Origin: an uncultured Propionibacteriaceae bacterium
GTDB taxonomy: Bacteria; Actinomycetota; Actinomycetes; Propionibacteriales; Propionibacteriaceae
Assembly: GCA_945875065.1 (NCBI GenBank)
Contig: CAMCJC010000179.1
Coordinates: 1-5,900, forward strand
Direction of reading: 5' to 3'
DNA: 5,900 nucleotides
The notes under the pieces were generated by a model. That model saw only the letters and a list, made by a program, of their open reading frames with translations. It did no database searches and was not told the DNA's origin. The position numbers were made by a program, and so were the translations under genes. Below, piece by piece: positions 1 through 4,461 of the stretch (position 1 is its first letter; each line of letters opens with the position of its first letter).

Positions 1-192
1 GTCGCTGGTAGCCAGCACAGGCTCGACTTCGTCGCCGTCCTTAAGCTCCCGCTGCAGGTCGACGATCTCGCCTGCGATGCGCATGGCGACGACGCTGCGG
101 TCGGAGCCAAACAGATCGAGCCCGGTGGTGGTCATCGTCAGTTCCACGCTCTCGTGAGAATCGGGGCGGCGGATGACGATGGACGCAGACAC
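1..192 (-). CDS. thrS: Threonyl-tRNA synthetase, N-terminal part (TGS domain), runs off the window
   Basis: ThrS charges tRNA-Thr with threonine in the cytoplasm. Only the first 64 codons are present; the editing, catalytic and anticodon-binding domains lie beyond base 1. The visible part reads as a TGS domain: a beta-hairpin-like start (SIVIRRPDSHESVELTM), then DRSVVAMRIAGEIVDL and GDEVEPVLATSD, the stretch that in actinobacterial ThrS leads into the RHSTAHVLAQA region. The start is the GTG at 192-190 (V-S-A-S, a typical actinobacterial ThrS start), with AAGGA about 8 nt upstream. It lies 82 nt downstream of the GNAT gene on the same strand, separated by a weak terminator and an inverted repeat. 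Other TGS proteins such as RelA carry the domain internally, so an N-terminal position plus the VLATSD ending favours ThrS. The identification is from family memory, not from a search. Confidence 0.85.
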   Translation of the reverse strand, partial: MSASIVIRRPDSHESVELTMTTTGLDLFGSDRSVVAMRIAGEIVDLQRELKDGDEVEPVLATSD

Positions 193-212
193 AGGCGCGT
201 TCCTTTCACTAG

Positions 213-224
213 TTGGCACGCCAA
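213..224. promoter_or_regulatory. Perfect inverted repeat TTGGC-AC-GCCAA in the thrS leader
   Basis: Two 5-bp arms separated by 2 bp, 21 bases upstream of the thrS GTG and just ahead of its ribosome binding site. It could be an operator half-site pair or a small leader hairpin. No T-box features are visible in the 82-nt gap. The function is unknown. Confidence 0.35.
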
Positions 225-251
225 TTCTGCCATCAGCATCAGTGAGCCGCC

Positions 252-275
252 GAAAAGCCCACGGCGGTGAGGGCT
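252..275 (-). terminator. Probable weak intrinsic terminator after the GNAT gene
   Basis: On the minus strand AGCC, a 2-nt bulge and CAC pair with GTG and GGCT around a CGCC loop, followed at once by TTTTC. The stem begins inside the GNAT stop codon. An alternative stem, CCGCCG with CGGCGG, overlaps it. With only a short T-run, termination is probably partial, so some transcript may continue into thrS. Confidence 0.4.
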
Positions 276-577
276 CAGTTCTTGATCAGGTGTTTAAGTT
301 CTGGCTGCTGCTCGAGGCGGTGGGCGACGTACGGGCAGCTGGGCCGCACCTGCTTCTCCATGGCCTGGATGTAGGCCAGCGCGTGATCGACCGCCTTCGC
401 GGCGACCCCTTGGCCACGGAACTCGGGGACGGTCTCGGTGTGGATGAGGTCGATGACATCACCGTCGACGCTGTAGTCGACGAAGGCTGCGACCTTGCCG
501 TCTAGTAGCACCTCGAAACGGGAGGCCTCGTCGTTGTGGTGGAAGTTGAGTTGGCTGGGCTTGGTCATGCGTGCCAT
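275..577 (-). CDS. Small GNAT-fold acetyltransferase, YjdJ/NATD1 type
   Basis: A 100-residue protein of the short Gcn5-related acetyltransferase family seen in bacterial YjdJ and animal NATD1, which is expected to use acetyl-CoA; its substrate is not known. The protein opens with FEVLLDGKVAAFVDY (about 21-35), then DLIHTETVPEFRGQGVAAK (about 43-61), where the R/Q-G-x-G loop binds the CoA pyrophosphate, then RPSCPYVAHRL (about 78-88) with the Cys-Pro-Tyr of this subfamily. The length matches the family. The start is the ATG at 577; Met4 (568) is an alternative. Neither has a Shine-Dalgarno sequence, and the ATG at 577 lies directly after the T-tract of the terminator that follows the tRNA cluster. 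Expression may therefore depend on readthrough from the tRNA operon. No role can be assigned from the neighbours. Confidence 0.85.
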   Translation of the reverse strand: MARMTKPSQLNFHHNDEASRFEVLLDGKVAAFVDYSVDGDVIDLIHTETVPEFRGQGVAAKAVDHALAYIQAMEKQVRPSCPYVAHRLEQQPELKHLIKN

Positions 578-608
578 AAAACCAGAAAGACCCGGCGAAC
601 GCCGGGTC
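578..608 (-). terminator. Intrinsic terminator of the Gly-Cys-Val tRNA operon
   Basis: On the minus strand a perfect 8-bp GC-rich stem (GACCCGGC/GCCGGGTC, 589-608) with a GTTC loop is followed by TTTCTGGTTTT (578-588). It starts 9 nt after the encoded CCA of tRNA-Val. This is the best terminator in the window, and the next base is the A of the GNAT start codon. Confidence 0.85.
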
Positions 609-617
609 CGGTGTGTT

Positions 618-692
618 TGGTGGGCGATGCCAGGTTTGAACTGGCGACCTCTTCCGTGTCAAGGAAGCGCGCTACCACTGCGCCAACCGCCC
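618..692 (-). tRNA. tRNA-Val(GAC), CCA encoded
   Basis: It folds as a full cloverleaf: acceptor GGGCGGT with ATCGCCC (one G-T pair), D-arm GCGC/GCGC, anticodon stem CTTCC/GGAAG with loop TTGACAC (anticodon GAC, reading GUC and GUU), T-arm GCCAG/CTGGC with loop TTCAAAC, discriminator A at 621. The CCA is encoded at 620-618, unlike the other three tRNAs here. It is last in the Gly-Cys-Val cluster, and its 5' end is one base after the tRNA-Cys discriminator. It matches the tRNA-Val(CAC) at 2569 at about 86 % of positions. Confidence 0.97.
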
Positions 693-693
693 G

Positions 694-764
694 AGGTGGA
701 GACGGGATTTGAACCCGTGTACACGGATTTGCAGTCCGTTGCCTCGCCTCTCGGCCACTCCACC
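694..764 (-). tRNA. tRNA-Cys(GCA)
   Basis: Cloverleaf with a 7-bp acceptor GGTGGAG/CTCCACC, D-arm GCC...GGC, anticodon stem ACGGA/TCCGT with loop CTGCAAA (anticodon GCA), T-arm ACGGG/CCCGT with loop TTCAAAT, and U73 at 694, the usual cysteine identity base. CCA is not encoded. Only one base, C (693), separates it from tRNA-Val, so the RNase P cut for tRNA-Val also nearly sets the tRNA-Cys 3' end. Confidence 0.97.
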
Positions 765-782
765 GGGTGGAGTTTGTCTCCG
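765..782 (-). other. tRNA-Gly/tRNA-Cys spacer carrying a copy of the Cys acceptor 3' strand
   Basis: On the minus strand the spacer ends in CTCCACC-C directly before tRNA-Cys, repeating the seven bases of the tRNA-Cys 3' acceptor strand. It could pair with the tRNA-Cys 5' strand (CTCCAC/GTGGAG, 6 bp, loop CCG). A competing small hairpin, GGAG-ACAAA-CTCC, uses the same bases. It may be a duplication remnant or an element affecting processing; the sequence alone does not decide. Confidence 0.45.
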
Positions 783-855
783 AGCGGACGACGAGATTCG
801 AACTCGCGACCCTCACCTTGGCAAGGTGATGCTCTACCAACTGAGCCACGTCCGC
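783..855 (-). tRNA. tRNA-Gly(GCC)
   Basis: Cloverleaf with acceptor GCGGACG/CGTCCGC, D-arm GCTC/GAGC, anticodon stem TCACC/GGTGA with loop TTGCCAA (anticodon GCC, reading GGC and GGU), T-arm GCGAG/CTCGT with loop TTCGAAT, and discriminator U at 783. CCA is not encoded. First gene of the cluster; 18 nt separate it from tRNA-Cys. These GGC/GGU codons are frequent in a high-GC genome. Confidence 0.97.
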
Positions 856-906
856 ATGCGACTCCCGGTTCTTCCCCGTGGGGCTGCCCCGTTTGGCGCG
901 TTGAGA

Positions 907-936
907 ACATTAGCGGAGGGCTTCGCGGGATTGCAA
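907..936 (-). promoter_or_regulatory. Candidate promoter of the Gly-Cys-Val tRNA operon
   Basis: On the minus strand, -35-like TTGCAA (936-931), an 18-bp spacer and TAATGT (912-907), fitting the loose TANNNT -10 of actinobacterial housekeeping promoters. Transcription would start near 900 and leave a leader of about 45 nt with two mutually exclusive GC hairpins (880-890 and 874-883). It sits just after the dehydrogenase stop codon. No terminator is visible between them, so readthrough from that gene is possible. Confidence 0.45.
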
Positions 937-961
937 ATCCTCGTCTCGCACCTACCGTCGC

Positions 962-2440
962 CTACGTGGGGATGCCGACGTAGATCGTCTCGAGGTACTC
1001 GGCAATCCCTTCGGAGCCGCCTTCCAGGCCAAGGCCGGAGTGCTTGATACCTCCGAACGGCGCCGCCGGATTCGAGATCGCCGCCGAGTTGATCCCGACC
1101 ATGCCCACTTCGAGGCGGTCCGCCATGCGGAGCGCGCGCTCCAGGCTCCCGGTGTGGACGTATCCCGCCAACCCGACCTGGGAGGCGTTGGCCCACCCAA
1201 GCACTTGCTCCTCAGTCTCGAAAGAGACGATGGGTGCCACAGGGCCAAAGATCTCCTCGGTCACCACGGCAGCTTCGGGTGCGACGCCGGCGAGGACCGT
1301 CGGCGGGTAGAAGAAGCCCTCACCTGAAAGCGACGACCCGCCGACCAGAGGCTTGGCTCCGCCATCGACTGCGCGGTCGACGAGGGACGCGATGTCCGCG
1401 CGGGCGCGTTCGGTGATGACGGGGCCGATATCGGTCGTCGGGTCTAGGCCGTTGCCGACCTTGAGGTTACGGAACTCGTCTGCGAGTCGCCGAGTAAACT
1501 CGTCGGCGATCCCGGCCTGCACATAGAAACGGTTGGCGGCGTTGCACGCCTCGCCCATGTTCCGCAGCTTGGCCGCCTTGGCGGCGGTGATGGCTTGATC
1601 GAGGTCGGCGTCATCGAAAACGATGAACGGCGCGCAGCCGCCCAGCTCCATTGAGGTGCGCAGAACATTGCCTGCCGCCTGTCGCAGCAGGTCCTTACCG
1701 ACCTCAGTCGAGCCCGTGAACGACAGCTTGCGCAGTCGCGGGTCGCCGATGAGCGGCTCGGTGACCGCACGGGAACGGGTCGTCGGCAACACATTCACGA
1801 CTCCGTCAGGGAACCCGGCCTGGCGGCAGGCCTCGGCGAAGGCGAGTGCGGTCAGCGGCGTGGCTGCGGCCGGTTTGAGGATGCCTGTGCAACCGGCGGC
1901 CAGGGCCGGGCCAAGTTTGCGGGTGGCCATCGCCAAGGGAAAGTTCCACGGGGTGATCGCCAGGACCGGTCCGACGGGTCGGGGCATGGTGATAACCCGC
2001 AGGTTGCCTTCCGGTGTTGTGGTGTATCGGCCGTTGAGGCGTACCGCCTCCTCCGAGAACCAGCGGAGGAACTCCGCACCGTAGGCCACCTCGCCACGTG
2101 CTTCAGCGAGCGGTTTGCCCATCTCGAGCGTCATCAAGGTCGCGAACTCTTCGGCCCTGGCAACGATGATCTCGAAAACGTTGCGCAGCAGTTCGGCCCG
2201 GGCGCGGGCAGGCGTTGCCGCCCACGACTCCTGGGCGGAGCTCGCGGCAGCCAAGGCGGCCGCCCCGTCATCGACACTGGCGTCCGCGACAAACGTCAGG
2301 ACCTGCCCGGTAGCCGGGTTCAGGACCTCGAAGGTGGCCCCGGTTGAGGCCGGAGCCCAGCGGCCGGCTACGAAAATCTCGGTCGGCGCGATGGCTAGGG
2401 CGTTCGCTTGCTGCTGCGACCCAGAGAGCTGAGATTCCAC
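962..2440 (-). CDS. gabD: Succinate-semialdehyde dehydrogenase, NADP-type (aldehyde dehydrogenase family)
   Basis: It oxidises succinate semialdehyde (or a similar aldehyde) to the acid, linking GABA or related breakdown to the TCA cycle; cytoplasmic. Of 492 residues, the usual ALDH elements appear in order: TPWNFP (163-168, oxyanion Asn166), ILKPAAATP (187-195, Lys189), FTGSTEVGK (241-249, Rossmann loop), MELGG (264-268, general base Glu265), MGEAC (295-299, nucleophile Cys299), EEIFGPV, and the C-terminal FGGIKHSGLGLEGGSEGIAE typical of succinate-semialdehyde enzymes. Ala replaces the Glu that NAD-specific ALDHs carry after KPA, which fits use of NADP. The start is the GTG at 2440-2438, preceded by GGAGG with a 10-nt spacer; the open frame reaches back to 2533, but those 31 residues have no family counterpart. 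GEAC in place of GQxC occurs in actinobacterial relatives. No GABA transaminase or transporter lies nearby, so the true aldehyde could differ. Confidence 0.88.
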   Translation of the reverse strand: MESQLSGSQQQANALAIAPTEIFVAGRWAPASTGATFEVLNPATGQVLTFVADASVDDGAAALAAASSAQESWAATPARARAELLRNVFEIIVARAEEFATLMTLEMGKPLAEARGEVAYGAEFLRWFSEEAVRLNGRYTTTPEGNLRVITMPRPVGPVLAITPWNFPLAMATRKLGPALAAGCTGILKPAAATPLTALAFAEACRQAGFPDGVVNVLPTTRSRAVTEPLIGDPRLRKLSFTGSTEVGKDLLRQAAGNVLRTSMELGGCAPFIVFDDADLDQAITAAKAAKLRNMGEACNAANRFYVQAGIADEFTRRLADEFRNLKVGNGLDPTTDIGPVITERARADIASLVDRAVDGGAKPLVGGSSLSGEGFFYPPTVLAGVAPEAAVVTEEIFGPVAPIVSFETEEQVLGWANASQVGLAGYVHTGSLERALRMADRLEVGMVGINSAAISNPAAPFGGIKHSGLGLEGGSEGIAEYLETIYVGIPT

Positions 2441-2526
2441 GGCTGATACACCTCCATACGAACGGGGACATCCCGAGCCTATTGCTGGCCACTCCGGCAG
2501 CACGCGCGGGGGGAGGCAACCTGGAT

Positions 2527-2556
2527 GTGGCATGAGGTTTCCTGGTGCGATAGAGT
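2527..2556 (+). promoter_or_regulatory. Candidate promoter of tRNA-Val(CAC) and downstream genes
   Basis: GTGGCA (2527-2532, 4 of 6 matches to TTGACA), an 18-bp spacer, then TAGAGT (2551-2556). The expected start near 2562-2564 gives a leader of only about 6 nt before the tRNA, as is common for tRNA genes. Confidence 0.45.
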
Positions 2557-2559
2557 ATC
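2549..2559. promoter_or_regulatory. Palindromic GATA-GAG-TATC with a -10-like hexamer on each strand
   Basis: TAGAGT (2551-2556, plus) and TACTCT (2557-2552, minus) both fit TANNNT and overlap almost completely, between divergent tRNA-Val(CAC) and the dehydrogenase. A minus transcript would carry a leader of roughly 100 nt before the GTG at 2440. No -35 is evident for the minus direction, so two-way use is inference. Confidence 0.3.
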
Positions 2560-2568
2560 TGCTCGCAC

Positions 2569-2640
2569 GGGCGATTGGCGCAGTGGTAGCGCGCTTCGTT
2601 CACACCGAAGAGGTCGGCGGTTCGAAACCGCCATCGCCCA
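2569..2640 (+). tRNA. tRNA-Val(CAC)
   Basis: Cloverleaf with acceptor GGGCGAT/ATCGCCC, D-arm GCGC/GCGC, anticodon stem CTTCG/CGAAG with loop TTCACAC (anticodon CAC, reading GUG), T-arm GGCGG/CCGCC with loop TTCGAAA, and discriminator A at 2640. The next bases are CCG, so CCA is not encoded. The first protein gene begins 40 nt later on the same strand; the gap has only a weak hairpin (ACCGT/ACGGT, 2640-2664) and no T-run, so co-transcription is likely. Confidence 0.97.
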
Positions 2641-2680
2641 CCGTGAAGCGTCGTTCGCAACGGTGTGGGAAGGGGGCGAC

Positions 2681-3439
2681 ATGGCTGCTCCCGGAATCAT
2701 CCTAGTTGCTCGCGGTGACGACGACCCGCTCGTGCAGGCCTCACTAGATACCGTCACCAGGAACCTGCAATCCCTACGGCCCGACCTGCAGGTCGCGCTC
2801 GGGCTCCTCAAGAGCAGTGCGCCGACCGTTCAAGAGGCGGCAGAACAGCTGGTGGCGTCCGGCGCCGAGGAGATCGCAATGGTCCCCATGGACCTTGCCT
2901 CGGCCACCGACCACTCCCCCGTGCTGTCCGAGGCGCGGGATAACGTCAACGAGCAGCACCCCGGGCTAAGCATCGTGATCTCGCGTCCGATCGGCCCCGC
3001 GGTGGAACTCCTAAACGTTCTCGACGCGAAACTGCGCGAGGAACTGCATCGCGTAAACGCTGTCGAGGTCGATTCGCTAGTTCTGGCGTGCCCCGACGGC
3101 GGTGATGTCCGCGGCGCATCACTTTTGGCTCGACGTACCCGGCAGTGGAGCACGCACCACAAGCTGCCGGTCCAGCTCGCGCAGAACGATGTCACCGGCC
3201 GAGCAACCGCGCAGGCGATAGGAGCCTTGCGGGCGCAGGGGCGTCGGCACATCGCCGTCGGCTCGTTGTTCCTAACCTCTGGGCCTGTGTTCCGGGCACA
3301 TCATCAGGCGGCGGTGCGCGCTGGAGCATTGGCCGTAACCAGCCCTATCACGGAGGATCCGCGCGTCATTGAGTTGATCCTCGCCCGCTACGCGTTCGCC
3401 GCGATGCGGCTGCTAGATGTCGACCCCCACGAGGAGTGA
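2681..3439 (+). CDS. CbiX/SirB-type sirohydrochlorin chelatase-like protein, N-terminal catalytic His missing
   Basis: A 252-residue protein made of two tandem chelatase-fold halves (about 5-122 and 131-240), the layout of actinobacterial 'sirohydrochlorin chelatase' proteins; active members insert Co or Fe into sirohydrochlorin. The first strand is GIILVARGDDDP (5-16), where relatives have LVxHGSRDP: Arg11 replaces the metal-handling His and Asp13 the Ser. The second conserved His seems kept as His78 (ASATDHSP). The C-half starts LVLACPDGGD and ends in LTSGPVFRAHHQ...TSPITEDPRVIELILARY, again family-like. Chelation is therefore doubtful; a binding or regulatory role, or altered chemistry, is possible. 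The start is the ATG at 2681, with AAGGGG about 5 nt upstream; the frame opens earlier, but only through the tRNA gene. The stop sits one base before the msrB start, suggesting translational coupling. No siroheme or cobalamin genes are in view. Confidence 0.75.
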   Translation: MAAPGIILVARGDDDPLVQASLDTVTRNLQSLRPDLQVALGLLKSSAPTVQEAAEQLVASGAEEIAMVPMDLASATDHSPVLSEARDNVNEQHPGLSIVISRPIGPAVELLNVLDAKLREELHRVNAVEVDSLVLACPDGGDVRGASLLARRTRQWSTHHKLPVQLAQNDVTGRATAQAIGALRAQGRRHIAVGSLFLTSGPVFRAHHQAAVRAGALAVTSPITEDPRVIELILARYAFAAMRLLDVDPHEE

Positions 3440-3440
3440 G

Positions 3441-3878
3441 ATGCCAGAGTTTCCCCTAGATCAGCCTGATTTGACGTGGAAGGAACGACTCACCGCCCTT
3501 GAGTATCACGTGCTCCGCGAGGCGGGCACCGAGCGACCCTTCACCGGGGAATACACGGACCACTTCGACGAGGGTGTTTACTCCTGTCGGGCCTGCGGTA
3601 CCGAGCTGTTCCGAAGCGATTCGAAGTTCGAGTCGCACTGCGGATGGCCGAGCTTCTTCCAGCCTCTGGCCGGCGATCGTGTCCAGTATCTGACCGACGA
3701 GTCACTGCCAGGGCGACCGCGCACTGAGGTTCGATGCTCGGCATGCAATTCTCACCTCGGGCACGTTTTCTCCGGTGAAGGTTACGACACCCCGACCGAC
3801 GACAGGTACTGCATCAACTCAGTGTGCCTGACCTTCGTTCCGGCGCGCCGCGCCGATTCGAAGGGACCAGACGCCTAG
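3441..3878 (+). CDS. msrB: Peptide-methionine (R)-S-oxide reductase
   Basis: It reduces the R form of methionine sulfoxide in oxidised proteins, recharged by thioredoxin; cytoplasmic protein repair. Of 145 residues it has the SelR/MsrB core: zinc-binding pairs C49-x-x-C52 and C99-x-x-C102, HCGWPSF (66-72) with Cys67 in the usual resolving position, HLGHVF (105-110), and RYCINS (122-127) with nucleophile Cys124. It is a cysteine form, not a selenoprotein, and has no signal peptide. The ATG at 3441 is preferred because GAGGAG lies 4 nt before it and the upstream stop ends at 3439. An in-frame ATG at 3417 would add eight residues inside the previous gene without a ribosome binding site. DUF3000 follows after 10 nt. 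The link to the chelatase-like gene is positional only. Confidence 0.95.
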   Translation: MPEFPLDQPDLTWKERLTALEYHVLREAGTERPFTGEYTDHFDEGVYSCRACGTELFRSDSKFESHCGWPSFFQPLAGDRVQYLTDESLPGRPRTEVRCSACNSHLGHVFSGEGYDTPTDDRYCINSVCLTFVPARRADSKGPDA

Positions 3879-3882
3879 GCTC

Positions 3883-3894
3883 ACTCATGTGAGT
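3883..3894. repeat. Short inverted repeat ACTCA-TG-TGAGT around the DUF3000 start codon
   Basis: Two 5-bp arms flank TG, with the GTG start at 3889-3891 inside the repeat. The 2-nt centre is too tight for a full hairpin; at most 4 bp could pair. It could be a protein site or chance, and is noted because no ribosome binding site is seen here. Confidence 0.25.
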
Positions 3895-4461
3895 CCCCCC
3901 ACTAGCCTCGCCGCATCGCCCGGCTACCTCCGTGCGCTCGACGAGATCTCTTCTATGACCTGGCGGCCCGAAGTGAGAGTGGAGCAGATCGGCTCTCCGC
4001 AGCGGATCGCCCCTCACGCCGCCGCCTTTAGTGCCGACTTTATCGAGGGCGATAACGTGCTCGGCACCGGCCGCTTGATCCTTCTGCACGACCCCGCCGG
4101 AAACGAATCATGGGATGGGGATTGCCGGCTCGTCTGCTACGTGAAGGCGGACGTCGAGCAGGAACTCGTCACCGACCCGATGCTCCCGGAGGTAGCGTGG
4201 TCCTGGCTGACCGAAGCTCTGGAGAAGAATTCGGCACGCCATCACAGCTTGGCCGGAACCGTAACGGCGTCGTTTGGCAAAGGTTTTGGCCAGATGTCGA
4301 ACTCGCAAGCCGAAGCGGAAATCCGTGCCTCCTGGACCCCGACCTTGAGCGAGAAGCATGGATTGCTGCCCCATCTGCGGGCGTGGCAGGACATTCTCGG
4401 CCACATCGCCGGCCGGCCACCGCTGCCCCAGGGCGTCGTGCAATTCCCTGGGCGGGTATGA
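3889..4461 (+). CDS. DUF3000 family protein, function unknown
   Basis: A 190-residue soluble protein of a family I know from Actinomycetota, usually just upstream of RNase D; no biochemical role is known to me. Family-like stretches are RPEVRVEQIGSPQRIAP (26-42), GTGRLILLHDPAGNESWDG (59-77), LVCYVKADVE (81-90), DPMLPEVAWSWLTEAL (96-111), a TVTASFGKGFG segment (124-134), AEIRASWTP (143-151) and a C-terminal FPGR. No membrane segment or signal peptide is visible. The GTG at 3889 is the plausible start, 10 nt after msrB, but it has no clear Shine-Dalgarno and lies inside the repeat ACTCA-TG-TGAGT; Met23 would cut into the conserved part. The stop overlaps the RNase D start as ATGA (4458-4461). 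The steady pairing with rnd suggests an RNA-related role, which is inference. Confidence 0.85.
   Translation: MSPPTSLAASPGYLRALDEISSMTWRPEVRVEQIGSPQRIAPHAAAFSADFIEGDNVLGTGRLILLHDPAGNESWDGDCRLVCYVKADVEQELVTDPMLPEVAWSWLTEALEKNSARHHSLAGTVTASFGKGFGQMSNSQAEAEIRASWTPTLSEKHGLLPHLRAWQDILGHIAGRPPLPQGVVQFPGRV

Noticed and set aside
193..274. T-box or other riboswitch in the thrS leader
   Set aside because: The gap is only 82 nt and lacks the conserved T-box sequence and antiterminator.
173..505. 110-codon plus-strand frame over the thrS/GNAT junction
   Set aside because: Antisense to the GNAT gene and the thrS leader, without recognisable motifs.
565..910. Open frames on the tRNA strand (MAQLVEHHLAK..., MFSTRQTG...)
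   Set aside because: These are translations of the tRNA genes themselves, a common database artefact.
495..983. Open frame of 162 codons antisense to the tRNA cluster
   Set aside because: Its residues (such as WRPLPCQGSALPLRQ) are the familiar false translation of antisense tRNA genes; it has no family match and crosses three tRNAs.
2441..2533. Longer N-terminus for the dehydrogenase (ATG at 2533)
   Set aside because: The extra 31 residues are Pro/Gly/Cys-rich with no family counterpart, and a good GGAGG precedes the GTG at 2440.
3417..3440. Earlier ATG for msrB
   Set aside because: No ribosome binding site there, while GAGGAG directly precedes the ATG at 3441, where the family-like sequence begins.
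4110..4457. Extended N-terminus of RNase D
   Set aside because: It lies entirely inside DUF3000, is not family-like, and the ATGA overlap at 4458 is a typical coupled start.
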